Origin: Bacteroidales bacterium
GTDB taxonomy: Bacteria; Bacteroidota; Bacteroidia; Bacteroidales; P3
Reading direction: 5' to 3'
Assembly (NCBI GenBank): GCA_017616895.1
Contig: JAFZXE010000026.1
Span: forward strand, 1-64,000
DNA length: 64,000 nt
Shown: piece by piece, positions 34,127 through 42,551 of the stretch
Numbering within the stretch: position 1 is the first letter of the stretch
Layout: every line of letters starts with the position of its first letter
Notes under the pieces: model-generated
The model's input: only the letters and a program-made list of their open reading frames with translations
What the model was told of the DNA's origin: nothing
Databases searched by the model: none
Made by a program: the position numbers and the translations under genes

Positions 34127-34134
34127 CAAAGATA
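34127..34134 (-). promoter_or_regulatory. -7 box for the minus-strand polysaccharide operon
   Basis: CAAAGATA on the plus strand is TATCTTTG on the minus strand (TAnnTTTG), 34 bp upstream of the Wzz-like start. It forms a divergent promoter pair with 34175-34182. Confidence 0.65.
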
Positions 34135-34174
34135 CGGAAACTATTGAACTCTGCGATTTTTTGAAATAAATTAG

Positions 34175-34182
34175 TATTTTTG
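34175..34182 (+). promoter_or_regulatory. -7 box for the plus-strand polysaccharide operon
   Basis: TATTTTTG (TAnnTTTG) ends only 5 bp before the ATG at 34188, so the transcript would be leaderless or nearly so, or a later start is used. No clear -33 box. Confidence 0.55.
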
Positions 34183-34187
34183 CACAC

Positions 34188-35147
34188 ATGAATTATGTTA
34201 TAGCAGCCATTATAATACTGGTAGCCGAGCTATTGTATTTTGCTCTTGCGAAACGCTTCCGTATTATGGATCATCCAAATGAACGGAGTTCGCACACCCG
34301 TCCCACATTGCTTGGCGGTGGTGTGGTGTTTTTTATAGCTATCCTCTGCTACTCGTTGTTTCACCACTTGGCCTACCCTTGGTTTCTCATCGCAACGGCC
34401 ATGTTGGCGGTAATATGCTTTGTTGACGACCTGCATCCGTTGCCCAGCTTGCTACGCATGGCCGTGCAGTTTGCCGCCACACTGCTGGTGCTCTTTCAGT
34501 TCCAGGTGTTCGACCTTGCTGTATGGAAGATAGTCGTAGTGCTGATTATTGCCGTTGGAACCATCAATATCTACAATTTCATGGATGGTGTAAACGGGAT
34601 GCTGGCGGCCTACTCGCTGGTCGTCCTTTCCACGTTGGCATACGTAAACCTTAGGGTGTCTCCTTTTGTTGATCAGGATATTATCTGGTATGCAATCATG
34701 GCGGTACTGGTCTTTGGGGTCTTCAACTTCCGCAGGAAGGCCTATTGTTTTTCGGGCGATGTCGGAAGTGTCGTAATGGGAGCGCTGGTATTGTTTTTAT
34801 TAGGTTTGCTTGTTCAAGCTACACCTACTGGAAAGGTGGAGCTGGGATATCTAGTGTTCATCGGCGTATATTTGGCAGACGGGGGATTCACCGTGCTGAA
34901 ACGTATGCTGCGAGGTGAGAACATACTGCTACCCCACAGAGAGCACCTGTACGAAACCCTTTGCAACGAGTGTAAGATACCACACCTGTATGTATCGTCG
35001 GGCTACGCTTTGGCGCAGTTGGTTATTAACATTCTGTTTTTCGTGTTCAGCGACCATACGCTGTATGCCGTGTGTGTGGCAGTGGTGCTGCTTTTCTGCT
35101 ACAGCGGCTTTTTCTATTTCATAAAACATCATTTACCTCAAAAATGA
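34188..35147 (+). CDS. WecA/MraY-type sugar-phosphate transferase
   Basis: 319 residues, about ten membrane helices. Family motifs are in order: HPNERSSHTRPTLLGGG (about 30-46), CFVDDLHPLPS (the metal-binding DD, about 84), NIYNFMDGVNGM (about 125) and LPHREHLYE (about 247, the HR...H loop). It transfers a HexNAc-1-phosphate from UDP-sugar to undecaprenyl phosphate, starting the lipid-linked glycan. It heads the plus-strand half of the polysaccharide locus. Confidence 0.93.
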   Translation: MNYVIAAIIILVAELLYFALAKRFRIMDHPNERSSHTRPTLLGGGVVFFIAILCYSLFHHLAYPWFLIATAMLAVICFVDDLHPLPSLLRMAVQFAATLLVLFQFQVFDLAVWKIVVVLIIAVGTINIYNFMDGVNGMLAAYSLVVLSTLAYVNLRVSPFVDQDIIWYAIMAVLVFGVFNFRRKAYCFSGDVGSVVMGALVLFLLGLLVQATPTGKVELGYLVFIGVYLADGGFTVLKRMLRGENILLPHREHLYETLCNECKIPHLYVSSGYALAQLVINILFFVFSDHTLYAVCVAVVLLFCYSGFFYFIKHHLPQK

Positions 35148-35157
35148 GAGGTTGATA

Positions 35158-36417
35158 ATGGAGAGGTTCAGCAGTTTATTCAAAACCTTACACCCCTGTC
35201 AAGCCTGTGAATACGCATTGTTGATTTCTGTGGCTGCTGTACTGCCTTTTTCCTGGCATATCTCGTTTTATCTCCTAAGCTTGCTAGTTATAAGTGCTAT
35301 AGCGTCAACTATTGTAACTAAGCGGACAGGTATTCGTAGTCATAGCCTACTTCGTCTCATCTCGCTTGTGGCAATGGGGTTGCTTCCATTGGTTTATCTT
35401 GCGAGCCTGCTATATTCCAGCAATGTGGAGGAGGGCAAAACTGAGGTATTAAGAAAAATGTTGCTTCTCGCCTACGCGGTAACCTTTCTTGTATTTGATT
35501 GGTCATTTCTAACACGCAAACGGTTACTTGGAATTCTGCAGTTTATGACCGCAGCCCTATTGGTACGTTTTGCGATACGCTTGGGAATTTCAACTCACAA
35601 TATAGCGTCAGGTGAAATACATCTGTCTGAATGTGTGGGTTTTTTCTTTGACCCAATGCATCATGGCTACCTGTCGATGTACATTCTTTTGTCGGTGGCA
35701 TATTTGGTTTACGTTGCCTTGCACAAAGAAGAAACTGAACGGCCACATAAAATCCTTGCATACTCCTCGTTGATAGTATCCATAATTATCTTGACTGTAT
35801 ATCTGTTCATATTGCAGTCAAGGTCGGGCATACTTGGTCTGATTCTACTTACCATCGGTGTATTGCTTTTCATATTTTTCAAATTACGGCGATACCTGCT
35901 TGGAGTGGTTCTATTATCTTGCATCGCGGCAGTAGTGGCTGCGGTATTACTCGCAGTTCCGACTTCCCAGCATCGACTGTCCGACACCTTGGCAAAAGTG
36001 GCAGTACATGACCAATCCGACGAGCGATATATCATTTCAAAGGCCTCCCTAAATGTTGTTAAAGACAACATGCCTTGGGGTGTTGGCGCAGGAGACCGCA
36101 TAGACGAACTTGTGGCCGAATACCAACACATGGGCGCGGAAAAACAATACTGGCGCAGATACAATCCTCACAACCAGTTTGTCGATACACTTATGACCAC
36201 AGGAATCATCGGTCTGTTAGTTTTGTCCATCATACTGATTCTTCCTGCCATCGATTGCTTTAAGGATAAGAATTACCTTTTCCTGGCGTTTTTATTTATG
36301 GTTGCATTGTCTGCACTTTTCGAGTCAATCTTGGAACGCCAGATGGGCATAAACTTCTTTTGCTTCCTCTATTGCCTGTTTATGGTTGAGTCAAAAAATA
36401 ATACCGAACCATGCTAA
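35158..36417 (+). CDS. O-antigen ligase/polymerase family protein
   Basis: 419 residues from ATG at 35158 (an in-frame TTG at 35152 adds two residues). About twelve membrane helices; the Wzy_C signature loop is present: SRSGILGLILLTIGVLLFIF near 225 and the periplasmic loop WGVGAGDRID...RRYNPHNQFVDTLMTTGIIGLL near 305-350, with the NPHNQ motif. The NPHNQ-type loop is common in O-antigen ligases. With the family member at 32268 it probably divides ligase and polymerase roles. It overlaps the acyltransferase gene by 7 bp. Confidence 0.87.
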   Translation: MERFSSLFKTLHPCQACEYALLISVAAVLPFSWHISFYLLSLLVISAIASTIVTKRTGIRSHSLLRLISLVAMGLLPLVYLASLLYSSNVEEGKTEVLRKMLLLAYAVTFLVFDWSFLTRKRLLGILQFMTAALLVRFAIRLGISTHNIASGEIHLSECVGFFFDPMHHGYLSMYILLSVAYLVYVALHKEETERPHKILAYSSLIVSIIILTVYLFILQSRSGILGLILLTIGVLLFIFFKLRRYLLGVVLLSCIAAVVAAVLLAVPTSQHRLSDTLAKVAVHDQSDERYIISKASLNVVKDNMPWGVGAGDRIDELVAEYQHMGAEKQYWRRYNPHNQFVDTLMTTGIIGLLVLSIILILPAIDCFKDKNYLFLAFLFMVALSALFESILERQMGINFFCFLYCLFMVESKNNTEPC

Positions 36418-37466
36418 AACCAGACACAACCATACATAATGCCCCTCGAGAGTCCAACATAGAATTGTTGAGGATTCTGGCGATGTTTATGGTTTTGGTT
36501 GTCCATGCCGATTTTTATGCGCTCGGTACACCAACCTACGATCAGCTTTGCAACAGACCCTTTAATGTTTTTGCACGTATATTCTTTGAGGGGTGGGCCA
36601 TCGGTTGTGTGAATATTTTTGTGCTTATCTCTGGCTGGTTTGGAATACGACCTAAACTTAAGAGCTTCTCATCATTTTTATTCCAGTGCATTTTTTTCAT
36701 AGTAGGCATCTATCTGATTTTTTCGGCTATAGGCTTGGTCGATTTTAATCTGTCAGGGGTAAAGGATAGCTTGATGCTTACAAAGTGGTATTGGTTTGTC
36801 AAAGCCTACATATTTCTGTATATTCTCTCACCTGTTCTTAATTCGTTCATAGAACACACCGAAAAAAAACAATACAAAATAATCTTAATAGCGTTCTTTA
36901 CGTTTCAATCTATCTTTGGTTGGCTATACAATAGTACGGAGTGGTTTGTTCATGGATATTCCACTATTTCATTTATCGGATTATATCTCCTTGCCGCATA
37001 CGTGAGAAAATACACCCCTAAATTTTCCACCCATAACAAAATCCTAGATGTTACTGTTATTGCGGTCATGACAATCTTATTTGCTATTATATCGTACTTT
37101 AGCTTAAACCTCCAATATCCTATCTGGGATGCAATGCTTGCATACACCAATCCGATAGTGATTATTATGGCGTTATTTTATCTGTTGTTGTTCAGCAAAA
37201 TGAGATTTAATAATCGCATTGTGAATTGGTTTGCCGCCTCAAGCTTTGCAGTTTTTCTTTTTCATCTTAATCATAGTATAACGGAACCTTTCTTTATTCC
37301 GTTAATACGTTATGTTTATGGGCATACCTCTGGTATTTTGTGCATCCTGGCTATCGGGATTACTTTGGTTGGAGTCTTTATTCTCGCCGTTCTACTTGAC
37401 CAAGTTAGGATATTTCTTTGGTACCAGATACGCCGCATACTCCCAAAACACCAACAAATAGACTAA
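36411..37466 (+). CDS. Membrane acyltransferase (family 3)
   Basis: 351 residues, about ten membrane helices. The opening ESNIELLRILAMFMVLVVHADF carries the R-x10-H pattern of acyltransferase family 3, whose members O-acetylate or otherwise acylate surface sugars using a cytoplasmic acyl donor. VNIFVLISGWFGIR and KWYWFVKAYIFLYILSPVLN are further family landmarks. AT-rich compared with its 3' neighbours, suggesting exchange of this part of the locus. Confidence 0.9.
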   Translation: MLKPDTTIHNAPRESNIELLRILAMFMVLVVHADFYALGTPTYDQLCNRPFNVFARIFFEGWAIGCVNIFVLISGWFGIRPKLKSFSSFLFQCIFFIVGIYLIFSAIGLVDFNLSGVKDSLMLTKWYWFVKAYIFLYILSPVLNSFIEHTEKKQYKIILIAFFTFQSIFGWLYNSTEWFVHGYSTISFIGLYLLAAYVRKYTPKFSTHNKILDVTVIAVMTILFAIISYFSLNLQYPIWDAMLAYTNPIVIIMALFYLLLFSKMRFNNRIVNWFAASSFAVFLFHLNHSITEPFFIPLIRYVYGHTSGILCILAIGITLVGVFILAVLLDQVRIFLWYQIRRILPKHQQID

Positions 37467-37499
37467 TCGCAAATTTAATATCATAAGATTCATTCATTT

Positions 37500-38480
37500 A
37501 TGCTTAATTTCGCACTTATTGGAGCTGCCGGCTATATAGCTCCGCGACACCTAAAAGCCATTGCCGACACAGGCAACAACCTTGTGGCGGCATACGACAA
37601 ATTCGACAGCGTGGGACGACTTGACAGCTCTTTTCCAAAATGTGCTTTCTTCACCGAGCAGGAACTCTTCGACCGCTTCTGCAACAAGGTAAAGGGAACC
37701 GAGCAAAACATCGACTGGCTCTCGGTGTGCACACCCAACTACACCCACGATGCTTTTATCCGTTATGGTTTGCGCCTCGGTGCCGACGTGATTTGCGAGA
37801 AACCTGTGGTGCTGAATCCGTGGAATGTTGATGCTCTTGAAAAAGTCGAGGCCGAAACCGGACACAAGGCATATAACATATTGCAACTGCGCCTTCACGA
37901 CCGCATCGCGGACCTGAAGAAAAAAGTCGAAGCGGGTCCGAAAGACAAAGTCTATGACATCGACCTAACCTACATTACTTCGCGTGGCAACTGGTACTAC
38001 ACCTCGTGGAAGGGAGACGTGCACAAGAGCGGCGGCGTAGCCACCAACATAGGTGTGCATTTCTATGATATGCTGCAATGGATTTTTGGGCCAGTGCAGG
38101 AGAACATAGTACATGTGATGGACTTTGACCGTGTGGCGGGTTATCTTGGATTAAAGCAGGCGAGGGTGCGCTATTTTCTGAGTATCAACGCCGACTGCCT
38201 GCCAGAGAACGCTGTACAGGGCGAGAAACGCACTTACCGCACGTTGAATATCGACGGCGAGGAGTTCGAATTCAGTCAAGGATTCACAGAGCTGCACACC
38301 AAGAGCTACGAGGAGATACTTGCGGGACGCGGGTTCCGCATAAGCGAGGCGAAACCCTGTATCCAGATTGTGCATGACATACGCAACGCGACTCCCATAG
38401 GGCTCAAGGGCGATTACCATCCGCTTGCAAAGCTGCCGCTATCGAAACACCCGTTCGGTTGGGACGATATGAAGTTTTAA
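37500..38480 (+). CDS. wlbA: Gfo/Idh/MocA oxidoreductase, WlbA/WbpB-like
   Basis: 326 residues. N-terminal Rossmann fold NFALIGAAGYIAPRHLKAIA (GxxGxI...H) and the catalytic DVICEKPVVLNPWN (EKP motif) near 95-108; TNIGVHFYDMLQWIFGPV is the C-terminal domain signature. This close variant matches WlbA/WbpB, which oxidises UDP-N-acetylglucosaminuronic acid at C3 as the second step toward UDP-2,3-diacetamido-2,3-dideoxy uronic acids. WlbC-like and WlbB-like genes follow in the same locus. A 6-dehydrogenase (WbpA) is not in the window. Confidence 0.85.
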   Translation: MLNFALIGAAGYIAPRHLKAIADTGNNLVAAYDKFDSVGRLDSSFPKCAFFTEQELFDRFCNKVKGTEQNIDWLSVCTPNYTHDAFIRYGLRLGADVICEKPVVLNPWNVDALEKVEAETGHKAYNILQLRLHDRIADLKKKVEAGPKDKVYDIDLTYITSRGNWYYTSWKGDVHKSGGVATNIGVHFYDMLQWIFGPVQENIVHVMDFDRVAGYLGLKQARVRYFLSINADCLPENAVQGEKRTYRTLNIDGEEFEFSQGFTELHTKSYEEILAGRGFRISEAKPCIQIVHDIRNATPIGLKGDYHPLAKLPLSKHPFGWDDMKF

Positions 38481-38505
38481 GCTGTAAGTGGAAAGTATTA
38501 AGTAA
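38478..38505. repeat. Heptamer repeat
   Basis: TAAGCTGTAAGTGGAAAGTATTAAGTAAC fills the gap after the wlbA-like stop; it shares the TAAGCTGTAAGTGG word with 11392-11428. Confidence 0.6.
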
Positions 38506-38524
38506 CTTCTTATTTTCAGTTCGT

Positions 38525-39664
38525 ATGATTCAAATGGTTGACCTACACGGCCAATATCTCAAAATAAAAGATGAGATCGACAGTGGTATTCGTTCGGTAA
38601 TCGACAGCTGTGCTTTTATCAATGGACCACAGGTGAAAGATTTCACCGCCCATCTAAGTGAGTATATGGGCGGTTGTCATGTGATTACCTGTGCCAATGG
38701 TACCGATGCCCTTCAGATTGCCCTTATGGCACTTGGATTGAAACCTGGCGACGAGGTGATAGTGCCGGCTTTTACATACGTGGCGTCGGCAGAGGTGATA
38801 GGACTGCTGCAGCTCACACCGGTGATGGTAGATGTGGATTACGACACTTTCAACATCTCTGTTGAGGCGATGAAGAAATCGCTAACGACCAAGACGAAGG
38901 CTATTATTCCTGTGCATCTCTTCGGGCAAAGTTGCAATATGGCGCCCATACTTGAATTTGCAAAGGAGCATGGGTTGTATGTTATCGAGGACAATGCTCA
39001 GGCCATAGGTTCGGAATACACTTTCAGCGATGGTCGGAAGGCTAAAACCGGCACGATGGGTACTATCGGCTGCACATCATTTTTCCCATCAAAGAACTTA
39101 GGATGCTATGGTGACGGTGGCGCATTGTTCACCAATGACGACTCGCTGGCCGAGTGTATCCGTATGATTGCCAACCACGGACAAAAGGTAAAATATCATC
39201 ACTCGGTTATTGGGTGCAACAGCCGATTGGATACCATACAGGCTGCCGTATTGGACGTCAAACTGAAACATCTTGACGAATACTGCACCGCAAGACATAC
39301 TGCGGCACAATACTATACACATGCAATCAAACAGATAGACCCGGTGGAACGGTTGTTTGTCACGCCCGTCGAAGCTTCGTATAGTACACACGTCTATCAC
39401 CAATATACACTGAAAATCAAGGGTGGACACCGCGATGCGTTGAAGGCATACCTTGCCGATAATGGGGTGCCCAGCATGATTTACTACCCCCTCCCGCTAC
39501 AAGAGCAGGATGCATTCAAACCTATCACCAGGGCTTCTGGCTCTTTGGATGTGGCAAAAGAATGTGCCGACAGCGTGCTCTCACTCCCCATGCACACAGA
39601 ACTAACACATGATGTGCAGAACATGATACTAAACTCTTTGGAATCATTTATTAACGCCCTCTGA
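38525..39664 (+). CDS. wlbC: DegT/DnrJ aminotransferase, WlbC/WbpE-like
   Basis: 379 residues from ATG at 38525; the longer frame from 38459 would read through the repeat and the preceding gene. PLP-dependent sugar aminotransferase: CANGTDALQIALMALGLKPGDEVIVPAFTY (about 57-86), VIEDNAQAIGSEY (PLP-ring Asp), and FFPSKNLGCYGDGGALF with the Schiff-base Lys near 189. In the WlbA-WlbC-WlbB set it would convert the 3-keto uronic acid to the 3-amino sugar nucleotide. Confidence 0.88.
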   Translation: MIQMVDLHGQYLKIKDEIDSGIRSVIDSCAFINGPQVKDFTAHLSEYMGGCHVITCANGTDALQIALMALGLKPGDEVIVPAFTYVASAEVIGLLQLTPVMVDVDYDTFNISVEAMKKSLTTKTKAIIPVHLFGQSCNMAPILEFAKEHGLYVIEDNAQAIGSEYTFSDGRKAKTGTMGTIGCTSFFPSKNLGCYGDGGALFTNDDSLAECIRMIANHGQKVKYHHSVIGCNSRLDTIQAAVLDVKLKHLDEYCTARHTAAQYYTHAIKQIDPVERLFVTPVEASYSTHVYHQYTLKIKGGHRDALKAYLADNGVPSMIYYPLPLQEQDAFKPITRASGSLDVAKECADSVLSLPMHTELTHDVQNMILNSLESFINAL

Positions 39665-39677
39665 CGCCTCACTCACT

Positions 39678-40895
39678 ATGAATATTCTAATGCTCAGCCA
39701 TTACGCAGGTGCTCCACAATATGGTATGGAGTACCGCTCGTACTATATGTCTCGTGAGTGGGTCAAGGACGGACACAAGGTCATGATTGCCGGTGCCTCA
39801 TTCTCGCATCTCCGCAAGCAACAACCAACCGTTGAGAGCGAAAACCTCGAAGGCATCGAATACCGTTGGTTGAAGACACGCAGCTACGAAGGGAATGGCC
39901 TGGCTCGTGTTCTTACCATGCTGCAGTTTGTCCTTGAGTGTTATCGTAACAAACGGCTTTTTATTGATTTCAAGCCAGATGTGGTGATCGCTTCGTCGGT
40001 TTACACTTTCGACATCTATCCTGCACACTATATCGCCAAAAAGTGCGGTGCAAAGCTTATTTACGAAGTCCACGACCTCTGGCCGCTGTCACCTATGGTG
40101 ATAGGTGGATATTCAAAATACCATCCCTTTATATGGCTTTTGCAGCTCGGCGAGGACTACGCCTACAAACATGTTGATTTGGTTGTCTCTATGCTGGACA
40201 AGGCCTTTCCTCACATGCAGCGGCACGGACTTGACGAAAAGCGTTTTGTATGTGTGCCCAACGGATACCTTGCTGAAGAATGGAGCAATACCGACACCCA
40301 GCAGCTTCCGCAGCAGCATCTTGAGTTGTTACAATCATTGCAGGCTGAAGGCAAGACTCTTATAGGCTTTGCCGGAGGACTTACCCAATCCACTGCGATG
40401 CAGGTCTTTGTAGAAGCCGCCGACAAACTCCGCAGTAACACCAACCTTTCTTTCATCGCTATCGGGCAAGGACCGCAAAAAGATGAATTAATACAGATGG
40501 CTAACAACAAAAAGTTGTCCAACATCCACTTTTTACCGCCTATCCCCAAAACACTGATTCCAAAAGCGATATCTTACTTCGACATCTGCTATATGGGCGG
40601 CGTCCACTCCATACTCCACAAGTACGGCACCTCTTTCAACAAGATGACCGACTACATGCTTTCGCAGAAACCTATAGTTATGTCCGTCGATGAACCTGAC
40701 AGCGTCGTGCAACGCTGTGGATGCGGCATACAGGTCGAGGCGGAAAACGCCGATCAGGTGGCAGACGCCGTCATGAAGATTGCATCCCTTTCGGATACTG
40801 AGCGTGCCGAAATGGGACGCAAAGGATATGACTATGCTGTAGAGCACTTAGAGTACGCCACTCTCGCCAAACAGTTTATACAAAGTATCAAGTAA
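39678..40895 (+). CDS. Glycosyltransferase family 4 (WbuB-like)
   Basis: 405 residues, GT-B fold. The N-terminal MNILMLSHYAGAPQYGMEYRSYYMSREWVKDGHKV is typical of WbuB-like enzymes, with LIYEVHDLWPLSP mid-domain, LIGFAGGLTQSTAMQVFVEA opening the second domain and TSFNKMTDYMLSQKPIVMSV as the donor-binding segment. It probably adds an aminosugar in the repeat unit. It abuts the FAD oxidase gene with no gap. Confidence 0.9.
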   Translation: MNILMLSHYAGAPQYGMEYRSYYMSREWVKDGHKVMIAGASFSHLRKQQPTVESENLEGIEYRWLKTRSYEGNGLARVLTMLQFVLECYRNKRLFIDFKPDVVIASSVYTFDIYPAHYIAKKCGAKLIYEVHDLWPLSPMVIGGYSKYHPFIWLLQLGEDYAYKHVDLVVSMLDKAFPHMQRHGLDEKRFVCVPNGYLAEEWSNTDTQQLPQQHLELLQSLQAEGKTLIGFAGGLTQSTAMQVFVEAADKLRSNTNLSFIAIGQGPQKDELIQMANNKKLSNIHFLPPIPKTLIPKAISYFDICYMGGVHSILHKYGTSFNKMTDYMLSQKPIVMSVDEPDSVVQRCGCGIQVEAENADQVADAVMKIASLSDTERAEMGRKGYDYAVEHLEYATLAKQFIQSIK

Positions 40896-42551
40896 ATGCA
40901 ACTCCTCACCGACAACCTTCACCGCATTGCCTACGCCACGGATGCAAGCGCTTACCGTGAGTTGCCTATGGCGGTGGCTTACCCAGAGTCGGTCGAGGAT
41001 GTCAAAGAGTTGATAGAAACCGCACGCAAACGAAAGACACATATCATACCGCGTGCAGGGGGGACCTCTATCGCCGGACAGGTGGTGGGTGATGGCATCG
41101 TGGCCGACATCAGCCGACATCTTAACAAAATACTAGAAATCAATACCGAAGAGCGGTGGGTGAGGGTACAACCTGGCGTAGTGCGTGACGAACTGAACTT
41201 GGCTCTTAAACCCTACTCCCTCTTTTTCTCCCCCGAGACCTCCACTAGCAACCGCTGCTGCATAGGCGGCATGTATGGAAACAACTCCTGCGGAGCCAAC
41301 TCGCTGGTTTACGGCAGCACGCGCGACCATGTGATAGAAGTGAAAGGTGTGCTCTCGGACGGGAGTGAATTTTGTACTTCTACCAGCAAAGGCAGCAGTC
41401 TTTGGGAACGCATCTACGACCAGCTGAAAAGCTGGCAGTCGGATGCAGAAACGCGCAAACTGCTTGCCGACAGCTACCCCGACCGCAGCCTTCGCCGCCG
41501 CAGTTGCGGCTACGCTATAGACGAGACAATACTCGACGGCGAGATAAACCTATGTAAGCTGCTTGCCGGCTCGGAAGGTACACTCGCTTTTATCACCGAG
41601 CTCAAGTTGTCGCTCGACCCGTTGCCGTCCAACAAGCGAATGGTGGTGTGCGCTCACTGCAACTCGCTTGAAAACAGCTTTCTCGTCAACCTCATCGCCT
41701 TGCGGCATAACCCGGTGGCGGTGGAGTTGATGGATGGACAGATACTGGAACTTTGCCGAGGAAACAAAGAACAGGAACACAACCGTTTCTTCGTCAACGG
41801 AGAGCCTGCGGCGATTATTATCGCTGAGTTCAACGGCGAGTTGATGGAGCAAGCGGCCGAAGCCTTCGAACAGGAACTAACCGGGCAAAACCTGACCAAC
41901 TGCACGACACGAGTCTATGGAGACGATATAGCAAAGGTTTGGGCATTGCGCAAGGCCGGTCTCGGTGTGCTGAGCGGCATGAAAGGCGATGCAAAACCCG
42001 TAGGCGTTGTGGAGGATACGGCTGTGGCGCCAGAACGGCTGCCTGCATATATGGCTGACTTCCGGGATATGCTCAACCGCCTGAATCTAAACTGTGTATA
42101 TTACGGTCATATAGGAACGGGCGAATTGCATCTGCGTCCCGTACTCAACCTGAAAAACCAGCACGACCGTGAACTATTCCGCACTGTAGCATACGAGACC
42201 GCAGAATTGGTTAAAAAACATCGCGGTAGCCTCAGCGGAGAACATGGCGACGGTCGTCTGCGCGGCGAGTTCATTCCTTTGGTTTACGGTGAAGAATGCT
42301 ACGAGCTGATGCGGCAACTGAAACGGTGTTGGGATCCTGACGGCATCTTCAACCGAGGCAAGATTGTCAATACTCCTCCTATGGACTCCTTCCTGCGTTT
42401 CGAAACCGACCAGCAGTATCTGGTGGAGAAATATCTTGCGTCCGACAAGACCTATTTCAACTGGAAATCAGCCTTCGACGAATGTACTGAGCAAACAGGC
42501 GAATCCTGTTCAAAATTCAAAATTCAAAATTCACTCAGAGTCGTGCTTTGA
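40896..42551 (+). CDS. FAD-linked oxidase, N-terminal part of a split FAD/Fe-S oxidoreductase
   Basis: 551 residues. Vanillyl-alcohol-oxidase-type FAD domain: IIPRAGGTSIAGQVVGDGIV (about 48-67), SRCC...YGNNSCGANSLVYGSTRDHV, and LLAGSEGTLAFITELKL; the C-terminal FAD-oxidase domain ends VYYGHIGTGELHLRPVLNL and SLSGEHGDGRLRGEF. Relatives (GlcD or D-lactate dehydrogenase-like) are fused to an Fe-S domain in many Bacteroidota. Here the frame ends in TGA at 42549-42551 just after a TTCAAAA repeat, and the Fe-S half continues in another frame, so this looks like one gene split by a frameshift, or two coupled genes. Its glycan-locus position seems incidental. Confidence 0.85.
   Translation: MQLLTDNLHRIAYATDASAYRELPMAVAYPESVEDVKELIETARKRKTHIIPRAGGTSIAGQVVGDGIVADISRHLNKILEINTEERWVRVQPGVVRDELNLALKPYSLFFSPETSTSNRCCIGGMYGNNSCGANSLVYGSTRDHVIEVKGVLSDGSEFCTSTSKGSSLWERIYDQLKSWQSDAETRKLLADSYPDRSLRRRSCGYAIDETILDGEINLCKLLAGSEGTLAFITELKLSLDPLPSNKRMVVCAHCNSLENSFLVNLIALRHNPVAVELMDGQILELCRGNKEQEHNRFFVNGEPAAIIIAEFNGELMEQAAEAFEQELTGQNLTNCTTRVYGDDIAKVWALRKAGLGVLSGMKGDAKPVGVVEDTAVAPERLPAYMADFRDMLNRLNLNCVYYGHIGTGELHLRPVLNLKNQHDRELFRTVAYETAELVKKHRGSLSGEHGDGRLRGEFIPLVYGEECYELMRQLKRCWDPDGIFNRGKIVNTPPMDSFLRFETDQQYLVEKYLASDKTYFNWKSAFDECTEQTGESCSKFKIQNSLRVVL
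42509..42533. repeat. Heptamer repeat at the oxidase gene break
   Basis: About 3.5 copies of TTCAAAA inside the 3' end of the FAD oxidase frame, 16 bp before its stop. It encodes SKFKIQNS in this frame and FKIQNSKF in the frame of the Fe-S half. Confidence 0.88.
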
